Assembly (NCBI GenBank): GCA_028023455.1
Contig: JAQFVV010012477.1
Coordinates: 4,687,751 to 4,751,750 of the forward strand
Reading direction: 5' to 3'
From: Epiperipatus broadwayi
Taxonomy: Eukaryota > Onychophora > Udeonychophora > Euonychophora > Peripatidae
Length of the DNA stretch: 64,000 nt
Position numbers and translations under genes: made by a program. The stretch's first letter is position 1. Each line of letters opens with the position of its first letter. Of the stretch, positions 1-11,838 are shown in pieces. A model generated the notes under the pieces. That model was not told the DNA's origin, searched no databases, and saw only the letters and a program-made list of their open reading frames with translations.

Positions 1-1648
1 TCTTTGTTTATTAATAAAAATTTATTTGTGGCTTGCCTTACTTATTTTAGATGATACATATTTCTCTCTATAATAAAAGGCACACTTATGATTTCAATTA
101 AGAATGTGTCATGTCACGTTTTTGGCTCCAAATAAATAATTCTATCTCACATTGTAATTAAGATTTTATATACATCCAGAATAATAATGAACACTTTTCA
201 TTTATTACTAATTTAGTTCCATTGAATTTTAAATATATATACTTAACTGTTTCCAAGAGATTTACTATTCTTTTATCTATCCTTACTGGATATTTACGGT
301 GTTTATTTATTTCCTTTTGTGTATTACTGCAGTTCATTTTCCCTATGGCACAATTATTGTTATTTTTCCGTGAATATATTCATTGATTATTCATCTCCGA
401 TTATTTCTTCAATACTTATTAATTTTCAAGAGATTATTGGGAATTCCGATTATTGACTTGCCCAGTAGAAAAACGATTAATTTATTCCATTATTTTAACA
501 ACAGAGCTTATAATTATCCATGTATATTGATTGATGTAGAGTTGTAAATCATAAGGTTTTAGGAATTTTAATCCAACTTTTTTTTTTTAAAAAAAATATC
601 ACCAAGAAAAAAAAACTTAGTTACTTAAACTTTACCATCAAGAAGATTTTTTTCCCTCCCTTCAATTTCATAGTAAAACAAATTGTTTGAAACTCTTTGA
701 TTGGTTATTTTTTCCCACTTTTTCTCTATGAAACAATTCTTTATTTTGAAAGTTTTTGGTTTATCATTTTAAAATGACAATTTATCATTTTTTAAAAATA
801 AAATATTGAAATATAATATTCTTTAGAAATTAAATAAAGATAGAATTTACTATTTTAATTCTAAATCAGTATTTTGGTAAAATTAAACCTTATTTATTTA
901 CTTTTAAATATAGTAAGATTTGAAGATAAATAATTTTTATTTTTAAAATCAAATGCGCACCCACAATAATTATTAGTCCCTACTACGCATTATGTTTACA
1001 AAATTACAATTCAAACTTCACTAGTTTTAAATACTAAATAATATTAATTGTTCATCCATCTGCATATATATGACTCTGTAGATTATTTTCTATGTGTATT
1101 TTGAGTTAAGATCATTTATAAATTTCCATTAGCTAAATTCGAGTTCAAACCCTATAATCTAATATTTCATTATTGTCTTCTTTTAATAAGTAAATATTAT
1201 TGGATTTGTAAAATTTAAAATTATACACTAAAATTTTATTTTAGAATAGACTGAGCTAATAAAAGTGCACAATATATATATATTAAAAGGTGTAAAGGTT
1301 GCCTTGACAGCAGTGAGAAATATTGATTACTATATTTTACTGTGAATGTTTAGGTGGTTACTGGTTGGAACTTAATTATATATATACTTAATAATAAATT
1401 TTGTGGAAACTGCTTTTCTGAATGTGATAGCAAATTCAAACACAGTTTATTTAACTATAGTTTTAATATTAAATAATGGAGAACTATTATTTTTCTAAAA
1501 GCTCTATGATCAATGACCCTTCAAGTGGTATATATCTTTATATTAGCATTTAAATTTATTAAATTAATTTATTTGGTAATAAAATATTTTTTATCATTTT
1601 TATTGTAAATCATTTACGTTATTCAAATTAAAATTTACTTCTTTATTG
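1..1648. other. AT-rich intergenic or intronic DNA, no gene seen
   Basis: No open frame with recognisable protein similarity, no convincing exon with paired splice sites and no RNA gene were seen on either strand. The stretch is simple AT-rich sequence with homopolymer A and T runs and short TA tracts. A lone B-box-like GAGTTCAAACCCT near 1141 is too little to call a tRNA-derived element. Confidence 0.5.
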
Positions 1649-1735
1649 CAAGTAATATTTACTGAGGCTATAATCTCGAGAATATGCATGTAAAATGCGA
1701 TAGTAGGGACCTCTACAGGTGTTTAACCACAAGCT
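1649..1735 (+). mobile_element. MITE half-copy, same family as the foldback at 63.7 kb
   Basis: This segment begins AGTAATATTTACTGAGGCTA and includes the core GATAGTAGGGACCTCTACAG and a following AACCACAAGCTT. It matches the left arm and loop of the near-perfect foldback at 63658-63795. The right arm is missing here, so it is a broken or one-sided copy. It carries no coding capacity and is non-autonomous. Confidence 0.8.
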
Positions 1736-1977
1736 TACATTATGGAAGAAAAGAGGGGAACCCTTCTTTACTTCAACCTACTTTCTATTTAAATAGATGA
1801 AGCTGAAGCAGTTAGATTGGTGAGCATGAATCTATTCAATACTTCACTGATTAAGTCCACATTTCTTATTACACATTAATACTCACGAAATCTTTCGATT
1901 TACGAGTCAATGGAAAGATTTTATAGTTAGAAATCTATTACAGCAATTTAAAGTTGTAATTATAAATTTATTAAACG

Positions 1978-2014
1978 CACATTGATTACCTAAGTAATAT
2001 TTACTGAGGCTATT
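1978..2014 (+). mobile_element. Terminal fragment of the same MITE family
   Basis: The bases ATTGATTACCTAAGTAATAT and the following TTACTGAGGCTAT match the outer end of the 63.7-kb foldback. That includes the flank beyond its right arm (ATTGATTACGTAAGTAAT when read on the minus strand). It lies 260 bp from the half-copy at 1649-1735, so the two may be remnants of one disrupted element. Confidence 0.65.
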
Positions 2015-3231
2015 ATTGCAACTAAATTTCTCACTTTTCTATAATGAACAAGTTTATCATTCTGTCATGGTGTTTTAACGTATTTTTTCTTAACTGAATC
2101 TTGTTCGTTAACTTTGTTTAAGAATCTATTTTGCATTTTTAGGGTATGATTGTATCAATCCACAAATAATATTATAGATAATATACATTTTCTGTTAATT
2201 GTATTTTATGTTATTTAATAAAAATTAATAGTTAGATAATAATATAAATGATGATAATAGTCCACAAACCAGAACAACTTTTGCTATTGCTAGTATAATA
2301 AAACAATTAACATTCTGCATAACAACAATATATTTTTAATACAACAGAGAATTCTTCCAACAAAATTAAAAGGTGGCTGCAGGTTGACAACTGTCACCCT
2401 GACTAGTGAAATTTAAATGGAAGAATTTGAAAGCACAGTCATAAATACTACTCTATATCCATCTAAAGTTTGACTTTACATTTATTCTATTGCCATATGG
2501 TGAAACACTATTGCTACCATTCTGGACCCAGATCAACAACATATTGCCTTTAATTAAATTCACAATAAAATCAGGATCAAAACAAAATTGGATTTCTTTG
2601 TGACAAGACTCACTTATTTGTAAAATCAGAACTACATTTTATAGAAAACTTTCATACACACAGGAAAATACTTAGCATATATCTCCAATCACACTAGAAA
2701 CCCAAAATATAAAGTTATACTATCTCTACAAGAATAGAGCAAAAGAAGTTTGTTCAAAAATTTAATGATTTGGAAAAAGAAAAGATCTACATAAAACAAA
2801 CTTAGTGAAAAATAGTCATCCATATGCTGTCATTAAGTAAATTTTAAAAGAGCACAAAAAAAACATCAAAAGAAAAAAAACAATTAGTGATATTATAGTG
2901 TGTGTGTGTATATATATATATCAGGTATAAAAAACAAACAAAGAAAATATGCAATTAATATAACATCAGAACAGCTTTCCAAAGCTATTTTACCACACAA
3001 AAAATTTTAACATCTAAACTTAAAATGCTGAAAAACAAAAACTACACCTATGAAATACCATGTAAATGTGAAAAAATGTTGGTAAGACCAGTTACCCCAT
3101 TTAAAATTGATTAAAAGAGCACAAATTGATGATTAAAAAAACAAAACTGACACGTCTAAAGTATCTGGCCATATATTAGCTATTTTACTATATGGAATAT
3201 CCCGAAAATAATAATATGAAATCACCATTTA
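2015..3231. other. No gene seen; contains a (TG)n(TA)n microsatellite
   Basis: There is no coding signal. A short compound microsatellite, TG repeats running into TA repeats, lies at about 2898-2921. The rest is unremarkable AT-rich sequence. Confidence 0.5.
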
Positions 3232-3297
3232 TCCATGAAAAATATTAGAATTAATATATATATATCCATGAAAAATATTAGAATTAATATATATATC
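3232..3297. repeat. 33-bp tandem duplication (2 units)
   Basis: Two adjacent units start at 3232 and 3265, each beginning TCCATGAAAAATATTAGAAT and ending in a TA tract. A 60-codon open frame across them has the same peptide twice, but it is only the translation of the repeat and is not called as a gene. Confidence 0.85.
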
Positions 3298-3450
3298 AAT
3301 GAACATATAAAGCACAAAACAAAATTCAAAGAAGCTATTTACATGACAACAAAGTCACTAATTAATTACTCTTGCTCTGAAGAAAGAGTGAAGAAATCAG
3401 GAGGAGTCTCTAGATAAATATATAAAATTTCTACTGAGTATTGCCTTTAA

Positions 3451-3530
3451 CAGAATAGCTCAGTTGGTTATAACATTACTTTAAATTCTATATTAATAAA
3501 ACTACAAATTCAGGTTTAATTCCCAAATCA
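3451..3530 (+). repeat. Degenerate tRNA-like sequence with A- and B-box-like motifs
   Basis: An A-box-like TAGCTCAGTTGG (3456-3467) is followed 45 bp later by a B-box-like GGTTTAATTCC (3513-3523). This is the internal RNA polymerase III promoter layout of a tRNA. The D-arm resembles that of lysine or isoleucine tRNAs. The anticodon region is AT-rich and does not fold into a clear stem, so this is a tRNA pseudogene or SINE head rather than a working tRNA. Confidence 0.55.
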
Positions 3531-4154
3531 ATATTGTCACTGATCAGTCCAAGTAACATCTAAACAAGAGAGGAGAATAAAACCACTTGAAATGTTGTCT
3601 TTATATATTAATCTGTGCTATTACTAATAGTTGAATGTATTTGGTAAGTTTAAATATAGTTTAAATTTGTCCAAAGATATTCAAAATTCAGTATTAGGTG
3701 ATGGAAATAATCCAATGTGTAATTATCAATAAAATGACACCATCATAAATCTTTACACATTAAAAATATATGTCAGTTATGGTTAGATATAATAGTAAAA
3801 TTTAAATACAAATGAGAAAAAATTAACAAAAAAAAAAACAGTAAAAAAGAAGGATATGACAATCCACACATTAAAGAACTGAGCAAAATAAATGATGGAA
3901 AAATGATTATCTTCATGGCTAAGAAAGGCATAAATTTAGTGCCCTGAGTAGTTTTAGTGCAGTTGCAGGATATTTAAAGTTCAAGGTCCATGGATTACAG
4001 TATAATTCTGTCACTACTGTTGCTCATACTTCTTAACAACTCTCAAGTGATATTCAATGTCTTTTATGATGAAATCAGTTAAGAATTGCATTTTATATTA
4101 GTCCATTCACATTAAAAACGTTTTGATAAAATAAAAATAAAAGAAGCTGCCTTT

Positions 4155-4535
4155 TAAATCACTAAACATTACATGATCACCATTTTTTATGCTTACACAA
4201 GCAATATTATACAGAGACAAAACTCTTCACATAGTAGTGCCACTCAGTGCAAGCCAGAGTAATCAATGGATGCAGAAATGTCTTTGCACAAATCTTCTTG
4301 CATCCATTGACTACTCTGGATTCCCCTGAGTAGTGCTATTGTATGAAAAGTTTTGCCTCTTTGTAACAGCTTATGTAAGGCATTATGAATGGAGGTAAAT
4401 CTTTCTGTATCCATTGATTATTCTGGCTTGTGCCGAGTAAGGCTACTGCATGGAGAGTTTTGCTTCTGTGTAAACAGTTTGTGTAATCATAAAGAATGGT
4501 GATCATGTGATTCTTAGTGGTTTAATACCAGTTCT
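4155..4535. mobile_element. Foldback or MITE cluster, inverted arms with tandem subunits
   Basis: The left arm (about 4155-4290) is the reverse complement of the right part (to about 4535), which itself holds two tandem related units. Shared landmarks are CATGATCACCATT, an ACACAAAC/ACACAAGC segment, AAAACTCT/AAAACTTTTC and ATCCATTGA(T/C)TACTCTGG. A fourth, single unit lies at 4840-4925. No protein is encoded; this looks like a non-autonomous repeat with nested inverted and tandem duplication. Confidence 0.75.
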
Positions 4536-4839
4536 GCCCAATAGTGTTAAGGTAACAGTGGTTATTAAAAAACCAAAGACACCAAAATTATTGGATGTTG
4601 AACTGAGTTCATATTTATACTATACAAGTGAATGAGCTTGAATTGGAAATATTATTGTGTTTTCATTTTGAACTTAAAGCTTTATAGTTAGCTAAAAAGT
4701 CAAATGATGATGGCTGAAGAATTGCATTAGATCCTAAGATCTAGGTGCAGTGCTCTCAGATCCAAGGCTCCTCACTAATGAAAGCCACAAACTAGAAACT
4801 AGTCTGGAATATTGGATGAATAGGTACTGGTTAAGGATT

Positions 4840-4925
4840 TTATGCACAAATCTTTCTGAATCCATTGATTACTCTGGCATGCAGTGAGTGGCACTTTGTG
4901 ACCCTGTGTAAGCTGCCTTTTATTA
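4840..4925 (+). mobile_element. Extra unit of the 4.2-kb repeat family
   Basis: The segment from GCACAAATCTTTCTGAATCC through ATTGATTACTCTGG to GTGTAAGCTGCCTTTTA repeats the subunit found two to three times in 4155-4535. The 86-codon open frame starting inside it (4865) is therefore repeat-derived and is not called as a gene. Confidence 0.7.
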
Positions 4926-5584
4926 AAAGAATAAATTGCCAAACCCAAAACATAAATTATTATGCTACAAGTGCATTTTGCATATTATTGTTGGTAATGA
5001 TTATATTTGAATTAACTAAAAACCTTCAATTATGTGTGATTTTATATTTTTTTAAAGGGATTAATCGGCTGGAGAGTCACAATCTTTCCTATAGTTTTCC
5101 AAAAAGTTATTTTATATCTTTTTAAAAATCATTTTTTTAGGATATACCAGATAAGAAAACACTTGCATAAATATATACACACACACATATATATATATAT
5201 GTAGATACACTTTTTTAGATAAAAGTAATTTTAATTTATATTATTGTACATATTTCATATTCATATTATGTTCACTTTATGTAAGTTTTATTTCTTGACC
5301 ATTTCATATGCATAATAAAAGATTTAAAGTTTTAAAAGCAGCTGAGTAAATATTAGGTGCTAAATACCTTCTAGTTATATATATCTGACGCTACATATTT
5401 CAAGGATCTCAATTGTAAACTAACTACAGGCATTTTGAACTTTTGACAAATGTTATATACTAAAAATAAAAATTTGAGATAAAAGAAAATGTTAACTGAG
5501 GTCAAACAATAATTATATGCAAGCTAGTTAATTTTAAAAATAAAACAGCTGTATTATTATAAATTAATTAATAAACTTTTCTTT

Positions 5585-5690
5585 CTATTATTTTATCTAT
5601 TCATCTATCCATCCATATACCTGCCTATCACATACCTATTTATCTATTTTTTTGTAATATCTATCAATCTATTTACCTATCTATATGAAT
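5585..5690. repeat. Degenerate ATCT/ATCC tetranucleotide microsatellite
   Basis: The segment is dominated by imperfect repeats of CTATCTAT, CCATCCATATACC and related tetranucleotides. It is an old, interrupted simple repeat. Confidence 0.75.
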
Positions 5691-7732
5691 CAAAAGCTCT
5701 CCTGATGAATGGAGGTGCATCAACTTGCCCTCATTTAAAAATGGATTAGAAGGCAGTCAAGTAAACTTAAACATTTCAACAGGCATACCACTTTTTTGAG
5801 GTAATCAAAAATATTCAACTCAATTAATTCTTCCTTAACTTGTAAAATACCTCAGAAAAAACATTGTTGTCCAATAACTTTAGATCACAGTATTAATAAT
5901 ATTATTCTAAGTGATAATGAAGCACTTTTTTATAGAGTAACTTTTAATGCTTTTACTGATGTTAAAATTGTCAGAAAAAATTTAAAGATATCAGCATTTT
6001 ATGAACTGTAGCCAAGATCAGAAGACTTTTCCTTTGTTTTTTTGATAGAAGAAATGCACAAAGGCATTCATATTCTTCAGGTCTATTTTACATACCAATA
6101 TTTTGAAGTATAATTTATTTAGTTTTTGTTTATTTATGAAGTATTTTTGATTAGTTTTACAGACTAATTGTTTGATTATTATGAAGATGTATACAGGTAA
6201 ACTTTTATTTTATTTATTTATGTTTTATTATTAGAAATAGAAATTAATAAAGTTGACCATAAGATAAAAAAGATATCAGTATCTATTATGTCCTTATCCA
6301 TCAACATTAATTTGGTGTTAACATTTTTTAAAATACTGGAATTTTTGTAAAAAAAAAGTAGGAATTTAAAATAGAATTTGATAGTTATCATAAATATGCC
6401 TCCATTTCTTAAAAAAAAAAAATCTTAAAATAAAAACAAATTCATTAATTTTTACTTTTAATGTGTACATAAATATCTATGATGATATTTATGGTATATG
6501 ATTATATTTACAGATCAAATGTGTTTTTTAGAATATTATTCACTTATAAGATAAAAAAAAAAAATCAAGTTCACTTTATTGAATTTTAGTATAAAATAAA
6601 ATTTCTATAAAAACAAAAGCATTGTGCATCTCTGAAAACTCTCACTGGGTAAAACAATAGCATGTGTCAGAATTCGGGAAGATTAAAGTGACACAAAGGT
6701 ATCCATTAGAAAAATCACTATTGTCAAGTACTCTTAAATTGCATTTTACAGCTATTCATTAAGATATGCTAATTTTTTTTTTTTAAAAAGCAAAATTGCA
6801 TAATTCTGAATATTTACTTTTTAATTTAAAAAAATTCAAAGAAGTCATTACAATAAATATACAGTAAGGTTAAAGTATTTTAGTCCTGCCTTCACATGCT
6901 TAATAGATTTAGTTTTTTTGTAGTCTCTTTTAAGTCTGTTTGTGATAATTTTTTGAATTTTTTTTAAGAATAACTAACAACATGATTTTGCTTGTAAACC
7001 ACATTAAGATTTATAATTATTTTTACACAATAATTGTGTAGTAATTATTAAAAGTCAAAAGTATATATGATTATTATTTTATTTGATATCTATATGCTTT
7101 ATTTTTAAAATTAAAAATTAAATTCTAGTGTAATGAAAACTTGATAACTATAGTTGTTATGATTATCACATCTTGTAAGCTCATCACTATATATCAACAA
7201 AACTATATTATGATCTTTTGAGATATTCTAAGAATTATAAAGAAATCTTAATATTTTTAAAAAAGTGACAGATTTATTAGAGATTAATATTTATTCATTC
7301 ATATTTCAAAAATAAATTACAGTCAAAAAGATTTTGTTTATTTTCTGGAATATATTTTTTTTTTTGTTGATTGTTGATAATGAAAATGTTCTTTGTTTTC
7401 ATTGTAAACTTATTTTTTCAATTTTGAAAAATTCAGATATGATTGTTTTGGAATGTTTATCATCTACAAATGTTTATTTCTATCAAATCAGGTTCAATTT
7501 ATTAAATTCTAACCTAGAAAAAAAGATTTAACACTAAATTCAAAAGTTAAAAAATTACAAAATTTATCATCAAGAAGAATAATTGATCTGTCACAGTATA
7601 AAAAGTTAATCATTTAATATTGGTCAGTTAATAGATAACTGTGTTATATTGTGCAAATTCTCAGCATTTGGTATGCCTTATAAATATTGCTTTTTTTTAA
7701 AATTACTTTTCTATAAGCATGTATTAGAATGA

Positions 7733-7817
7733 GAAGTGGACCATTTATAAGCTTTTTATTTTTATTTTATAAGCTTTTATAAGCATTTATGGCCTTGAAG
7801 TGGACCATTTATAAGCT
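7733..7817. repeat. Short direct repeat, 21-bp units 64 bp apart
   Basis: GAAGTGGACCATTTATAAGC occurs at 7733 and again at 7797, with further ATAAGCTTTTATAAGCATTT sequence between. It is a local duplication with no evident function. Confidence 0.7.
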
Positions 7818-8490
7818 GTTTACACACAGACATATATATATACAATTAAATAATACTCTGGGAAACCATATGCAAATTTGTAAATATGAATACCAAAAAA
7901 TAATTTCTTTTACTGTGAAGAATAAGATATTATCAAAAAGTAGATACTTTTTATAATTTTAACTTTTTATAATCTTAAAAGCTTTTCTATTTTGTTATTT
8001 CCCTCACTCCATTTTTTTTTTATATATTGTAATATTTTACTCACATACATAAAGTCTGATTATCATGAGCCTCTCATAACACAGATTATTTCTGAACTAA
8101 CTATGACAATGAAATAATGCGTTTATGTAACAATAGTGCTATCTTTTAATTTTATACAGAACATTTTTTTTCTTCCTGTTTTATGTATTTTTTTTATTTT
8201 TGTTTTTATTTATTTTTTTTTTTTTTGTGGAGTTAAAATGACTATTGCCATTTTTGAGAAACTATTACAGATGATGGAAATATTTTCATTTGTTCATGAT
8301 TTTTAAAAGCAGTTTATATATATATGGAATTATCTGCTTAAATAGAATAGTGCAATCTCGTAATAAAATTTGATGAAAATTGAAGACAGTATTTTTATTA
8401 TTTGCCATTCCATTAATATGCATATTTTACCTGTATATATATATATATATACACACATTACAAGCATAAAGCTAAACTAGTCAATATAAA

Positions 8491-9177
8491 ATCAAAACTA
8501 CCCCAAATCTAAAATTAAACCAGACCAGGATAAAAATAATATTAAAACACAACCTAAGGTTTCACTGCTACAAGCAGACTTTTCAAGTGTAAAGAACTAC
8601 AAAAAAACTACACAATATATATACTATTAAAAACTACCCACAAATCCATTCACTTCCCATCCACCCTTAATATTAAAAGAACTTTTTTTTGATAGAAAGA
8701 CTATTCCTGGTGTAGTATATTTTATTCCTTGTTTATTTTGTAAGAAGGTTTACATAGGTCAGAGTAGTCTGAGTTTAAATGAAAGAATAAAGGTTCATAA
8801 AAGTAGAGTTAAAAATAGATATCTTAGTTCTGCTTTGTATGTCCATGAAAAAAATACAGGCCATACTATTGATTTTGATGAAGCTAAGGTTGTCTTCTTT
8901 GAGAGAAATGAAATCAAAAGAAGAATTAAAGAGTCTTTATTATTGAAAATTTATTATTCTGAAGCAATTAACTTATTTAAGAGTTCTTTTAATATTAAGG
9001 GTGGATGAGAAGTGAATGGATTTGTGGGTAGTTTTTAATAGTATATATATATTGTGTAGTTTTTTTTGTAGTTCTTTACACTTGAGAAGTCTGCTTGTAG
9101 CAGTGAAACCTTAGGTTGTGTTTTAATATTATTTTTATGCTGGTCTGGTTTAATTTTAGATTTGAGGTAGTTTTGAT
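8491..9177 (+). mobile_element. Short Penelope-like element flanked by ~195-bp inverted arms
   Basis: The left arm (about 8491-8683) is a close reverse complement of the right arm (about 8982-9177). Between and into them runs an intact GIY-YIG nuclease frame (8631-9008). Inverted copies of the 3' end at the 5' side are known for Penelope-like retroelements, whose terminal repeats may be inverted as well as direct. The reverse transcriptase is missing, so this is a strongly 5'-truncated copy. The right arm downstream of the stop carries CTTGAGAAG, then a CTGC/GCAG hairpin, then TGAAAC (about 9081-9110), like a degraded hammerhead core. The outer right end runs into duplicated TTTTGATTA-(TA)n units. 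Confidence 0.85.
8631..9008 (+). CDS. GIY-YIG endonuclease domain of a Penelope-like retroelement (uninterrupted frame, no start codon)
   Basis: The frame is open for 125 codons to a TGA and lacks an upstream Met, as expected for the C-terminal part of a truncated polyprotein. Visible motifs in order are GVVYFIPCLFCKKVYIGQ (the GIY-YIG core with the CxxC typical of PLEs), NERIKVHK with the conserved Arg, ALYVHEKNTGHTIDF (the PLE-specific H...E..GH.IDF stretch), and RRIKESLLLKI with the likely catalytic Glu, followed by an Asn near the end. In this family the domain nicks target DNA for target-primed reverse transcription. The reading frame is undamaged, unlike the other two PLE copies here, suggesting a fairly recent insertion. 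The last codons lie inside the right inverted arm. Confidence 0.88.
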   Translation, partial: KLPTNPFTSHPPLILKELFFDRKTIPGVVYFIPCLFCKKVYIGQSSLSLNERIKVHKSRVKNRYLSSALYVHEKNTGHTIDFDEAKVVFFERNEIKRRIKESLLLKIYYSEAINLFKSSFNIKGG

Positions 9178-9235
9178 TATATATATATATATTGGTAGTT
9201 TTGATTATATATATATATATTGGTACTTTTCCATA
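9178..9235. repeat. Duplicated GTAGTTTTGATTA-(TA)n unit
   Basis: A 28-bp unit ending in a TA tract is present twice in tandem at the outer end of the PLE right arm. It looks like replication slippage or unequal exchange at the element boundary. Confidence 0.75.
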
Positions 9236-9261
9236 GTTAATATAAAATGCCAAAAACAAAT

Positions 9262-10085
9262 AAAACATATATTTTTTATTTATTAAAATTAATTGAGCTG
9301 AGTATACTCTCAATACATTTCTGTCATATTCATGGTTATTCTGTAGGGAAGACTCACTTTTTATTAATTTGATTACTGTTTGATCTTTGGTTCATTACAT
9401 ATTCATTTTATGTAATGAACCACACTTCTTTAATCTTGTGAATTCTGTCATTCTTTCTTCACACATAGTTTTAATAATGTTTGGATCAACACTGTGTCTA
9501 TTTTCCCTTTCATGGTTGTAAAACAACAGATGTGTTGGAGTAATTTGACTTTGCTTTTGTATTTTTATACATTAAAGCATCTTCTGTGATTCTTTCTTTA
9601 AGATTAAACCTTCCTTTCACCACAGTATTATATAGATATCCATTCTAGCTGCATCCAGTAGAATAAGTAATATTAGTCACATCTAAATTATGAATTGTCT
9701 TGTTGTCCATATACATACTATGGTAAAACAAAGGCTAATCTAAAAGCAAAAATCCCACAAAAAGCTATAATGTGTAAAAAGGCAAAAGCAAATGCAAACC
9801 CAATTATACCAACTCATTAGTTTTTTGCAACCATTAAAGAGAACACAGACACAGCACTGATCCAAGTATTATTAAAATAGTGTGTGAGGAAAGAAGTGAT
9901 AGGAAGTGCAAGATTAAGGAGGTAAGGTTCATTGCACAAAATGAATATGTAATGAACCAAAGAACTAACAGTTTTCAAATTTGTAAAAAGTGGATCTTCC
10001 CAGTTGCATAACCATGAATATAATGTAAAAGCATCAAAAGTATACTCACCTCAATTAATTTTATTAAATAAAAAAATAAATATTT
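9262..10085. mobile_element. Foldback element with ~300-bp inverted arms
   Basis: The left arm (about 9262-9600) and right arm (about 9760-10085) are imperfect reverse complements. Shared landmarks are ATTAATTGAG(C/G)TGAGTATAC, ATATTCATGGTTAT, CTTTGGTTCATTACATATTC, a TTTAATAAT(G/A)(T/C)TTGGATCA segment and a CTTTGCTTTTG/ATTTGCTTTTGCC segment near the inner ends. A ~160-bp unpaired centre remains. The arms contain no protein motif. The minus-strand open frame reaching 9313 is chance coding through TA tracts. Several substitutions and small indels between arms make it moderately old. Confidence 0.8.
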
Positions 10086-10124
10086 AAACTCTGTTTTCAG
10101 TTATATATATATATATATATATCA

Positions 10125-10815
10125 ATTCATTATTATAAAAACAATCCATACAAACATTTAATTCAACATATAAAACTCCTAGAGAAGTTAAAAATATTAT
10201 ATAAAGAAAGTCAAAAAATGCTATTCTTTCATATTCTCAGATCTATAAAAATACCTTTCTGTGTTTAAATACACATAAGAACTTAAGTTTGAAATAAAAG
10301 AAGACTTTTATTTCAACAATCAACCCTCAAAAATGAGGTATAGGTTTATGAGGAAACTTACTTAGCCTCAGAAATTATCAATAAGTTGTAAGTGATAATT
10401 TTTTAGTAACACCAGTGGTCAAAAGTTATCTTTGTTTAACAAATATTATTTTCTCACTTCTAGTCATTATTATAATAACAATTCATAGAAACATTTAATT
10501 CAACATATATATTTCTCTGAAAAAATTAAAAAAATATTATTTGCAGAATGTCAAGAAAGATGCTATTCTTTGACATTCTCACATCTATAAAAATAGTTTT
10601 CTGTGTTTAAATCCATATAAGAACTTGAGTTTAAAATAAAAGAGGATGCCTTTTAGTTCAACAAAAGACTAAGACCACCCACAAATAAGTTATTATAGGT
10701 TTATGAGAAAACTTGTTTAGTCTCAGATATTGTCAGTTAGTAGTAATTGATAATTTTTCAGTAACTTCAAAGGTCAATGTTTATCTCTATTTAAAGGATA
10801 TTATCTCGATTCTAT
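10125..10815. repeat. Two-unit tandem repeat, ~340-bp unit
   Basis: Unit 1 (about 10125-10462) and unit 2 (about 10463-10815) align over their whole length. Each has CATTATTATAA, ACATTTAATTCAACATATA, GCTATTCTTT(C/G)A, CTATAAAAATA, GTGTTTAAAT, TAGGTTTATGAG and TCAGTAAC-type landmarks in the same order, and the start of a third unit appears at 10815. Divergence is noticeable. It is a local satellite or tandem duplication with no coding content. Confidence 0.85.
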
Positions 10816-11803
10816 TCATTATATATATATATGCATTTAATTCATTGCCTGTGGAAGGGTTATTTATTCTTTTTGTTTACATATAGATTGAGCTATGTTC
10901 AATTTAAAATTTATATATTAAAACTTATTTAATTATTATAATCTAGGAGTTAAAAGTGAGATTCTGTCTCCAGCCTTAAATAATTGATTATGAGTTTAAT
11001 AACTCTTAAATGCCATATTTCATATAGCTGATAAATTAATTTCACTCTGAACTGCCAAAAATGTTGACAAGGGTATGTTTATAAACAACTGAATTCCAAG
11101 AATAGGTTCATTCTAATTGTAATTCATTGTTCATTTAGAATGCATGTAATTGATAGCATGGGTAAAAGTCATTTGCTCCCTTTGTATATATATATTATGA
11201 TGCACACATGTTAACATCTATAGTTTCTTTGTAGTATACAAATAGCTAAATAAAGAAAACACTTTAAGGTCATATGTTTAATAAAAAAATACTTATTGTT
11301 TTGAATGAATCTGAAATAAATAAACCATGTATTTATTAAATTTTAAAATGAAATATTTTAGTTTAAATTATTACCAAATGATAACAATGCCTTATTGGAA
11401 TTATAAAGAAGATAGTCACATGATCAAAAGCCAGGGTTTAAAAAAAGACCATGCTTTATATTATCATAGCTACAGAAATGATTTCAGCAAGAAAAACACA
11501 CATTTTTTTTTTTGCTTAAAATTTTGCATTTATTTTATTTTACTTTTATTAAATATATTTGGAAGAAATATGGACTGTAAGATAACTTAGAAAGAAGCAG
11601 CATCAGTTCCCACCCCTTTCATTTGATATCTTTGTGACTAAAATTAAATGGATATTACAAATGCTATACTGACCACCATAAAGTTAAGATAATTGAATTT
11701 ACATTGGATTGCAGTATCAAAAGGAATAATAATGATTCAAATTGCTTATGGATCCCTTATATATATATATATATATTGTGATGTACAGTATTTTTGAACA
11801 CAT

Positions 11804-11838
<35 letters not shown>

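Larger units (their letters stand above)
4930..8490. other. AT-rich noncoding DNA with simple repeats
   Basis: No exon or transposon protein was recognised. It holds a compound TA/CA/TA tract near 5170-5200, a degenerate ATCT/ATCC tetranucleotide array at about 5585-5690, and a 21-bp direct repeat (GAAGTGGACCATTTATAAGC at 7733 and 7797). Long A or T runs occur around 6410, 6780 and 8215, and another TA tract lies at 8438-8452. Confidence 0.55.
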
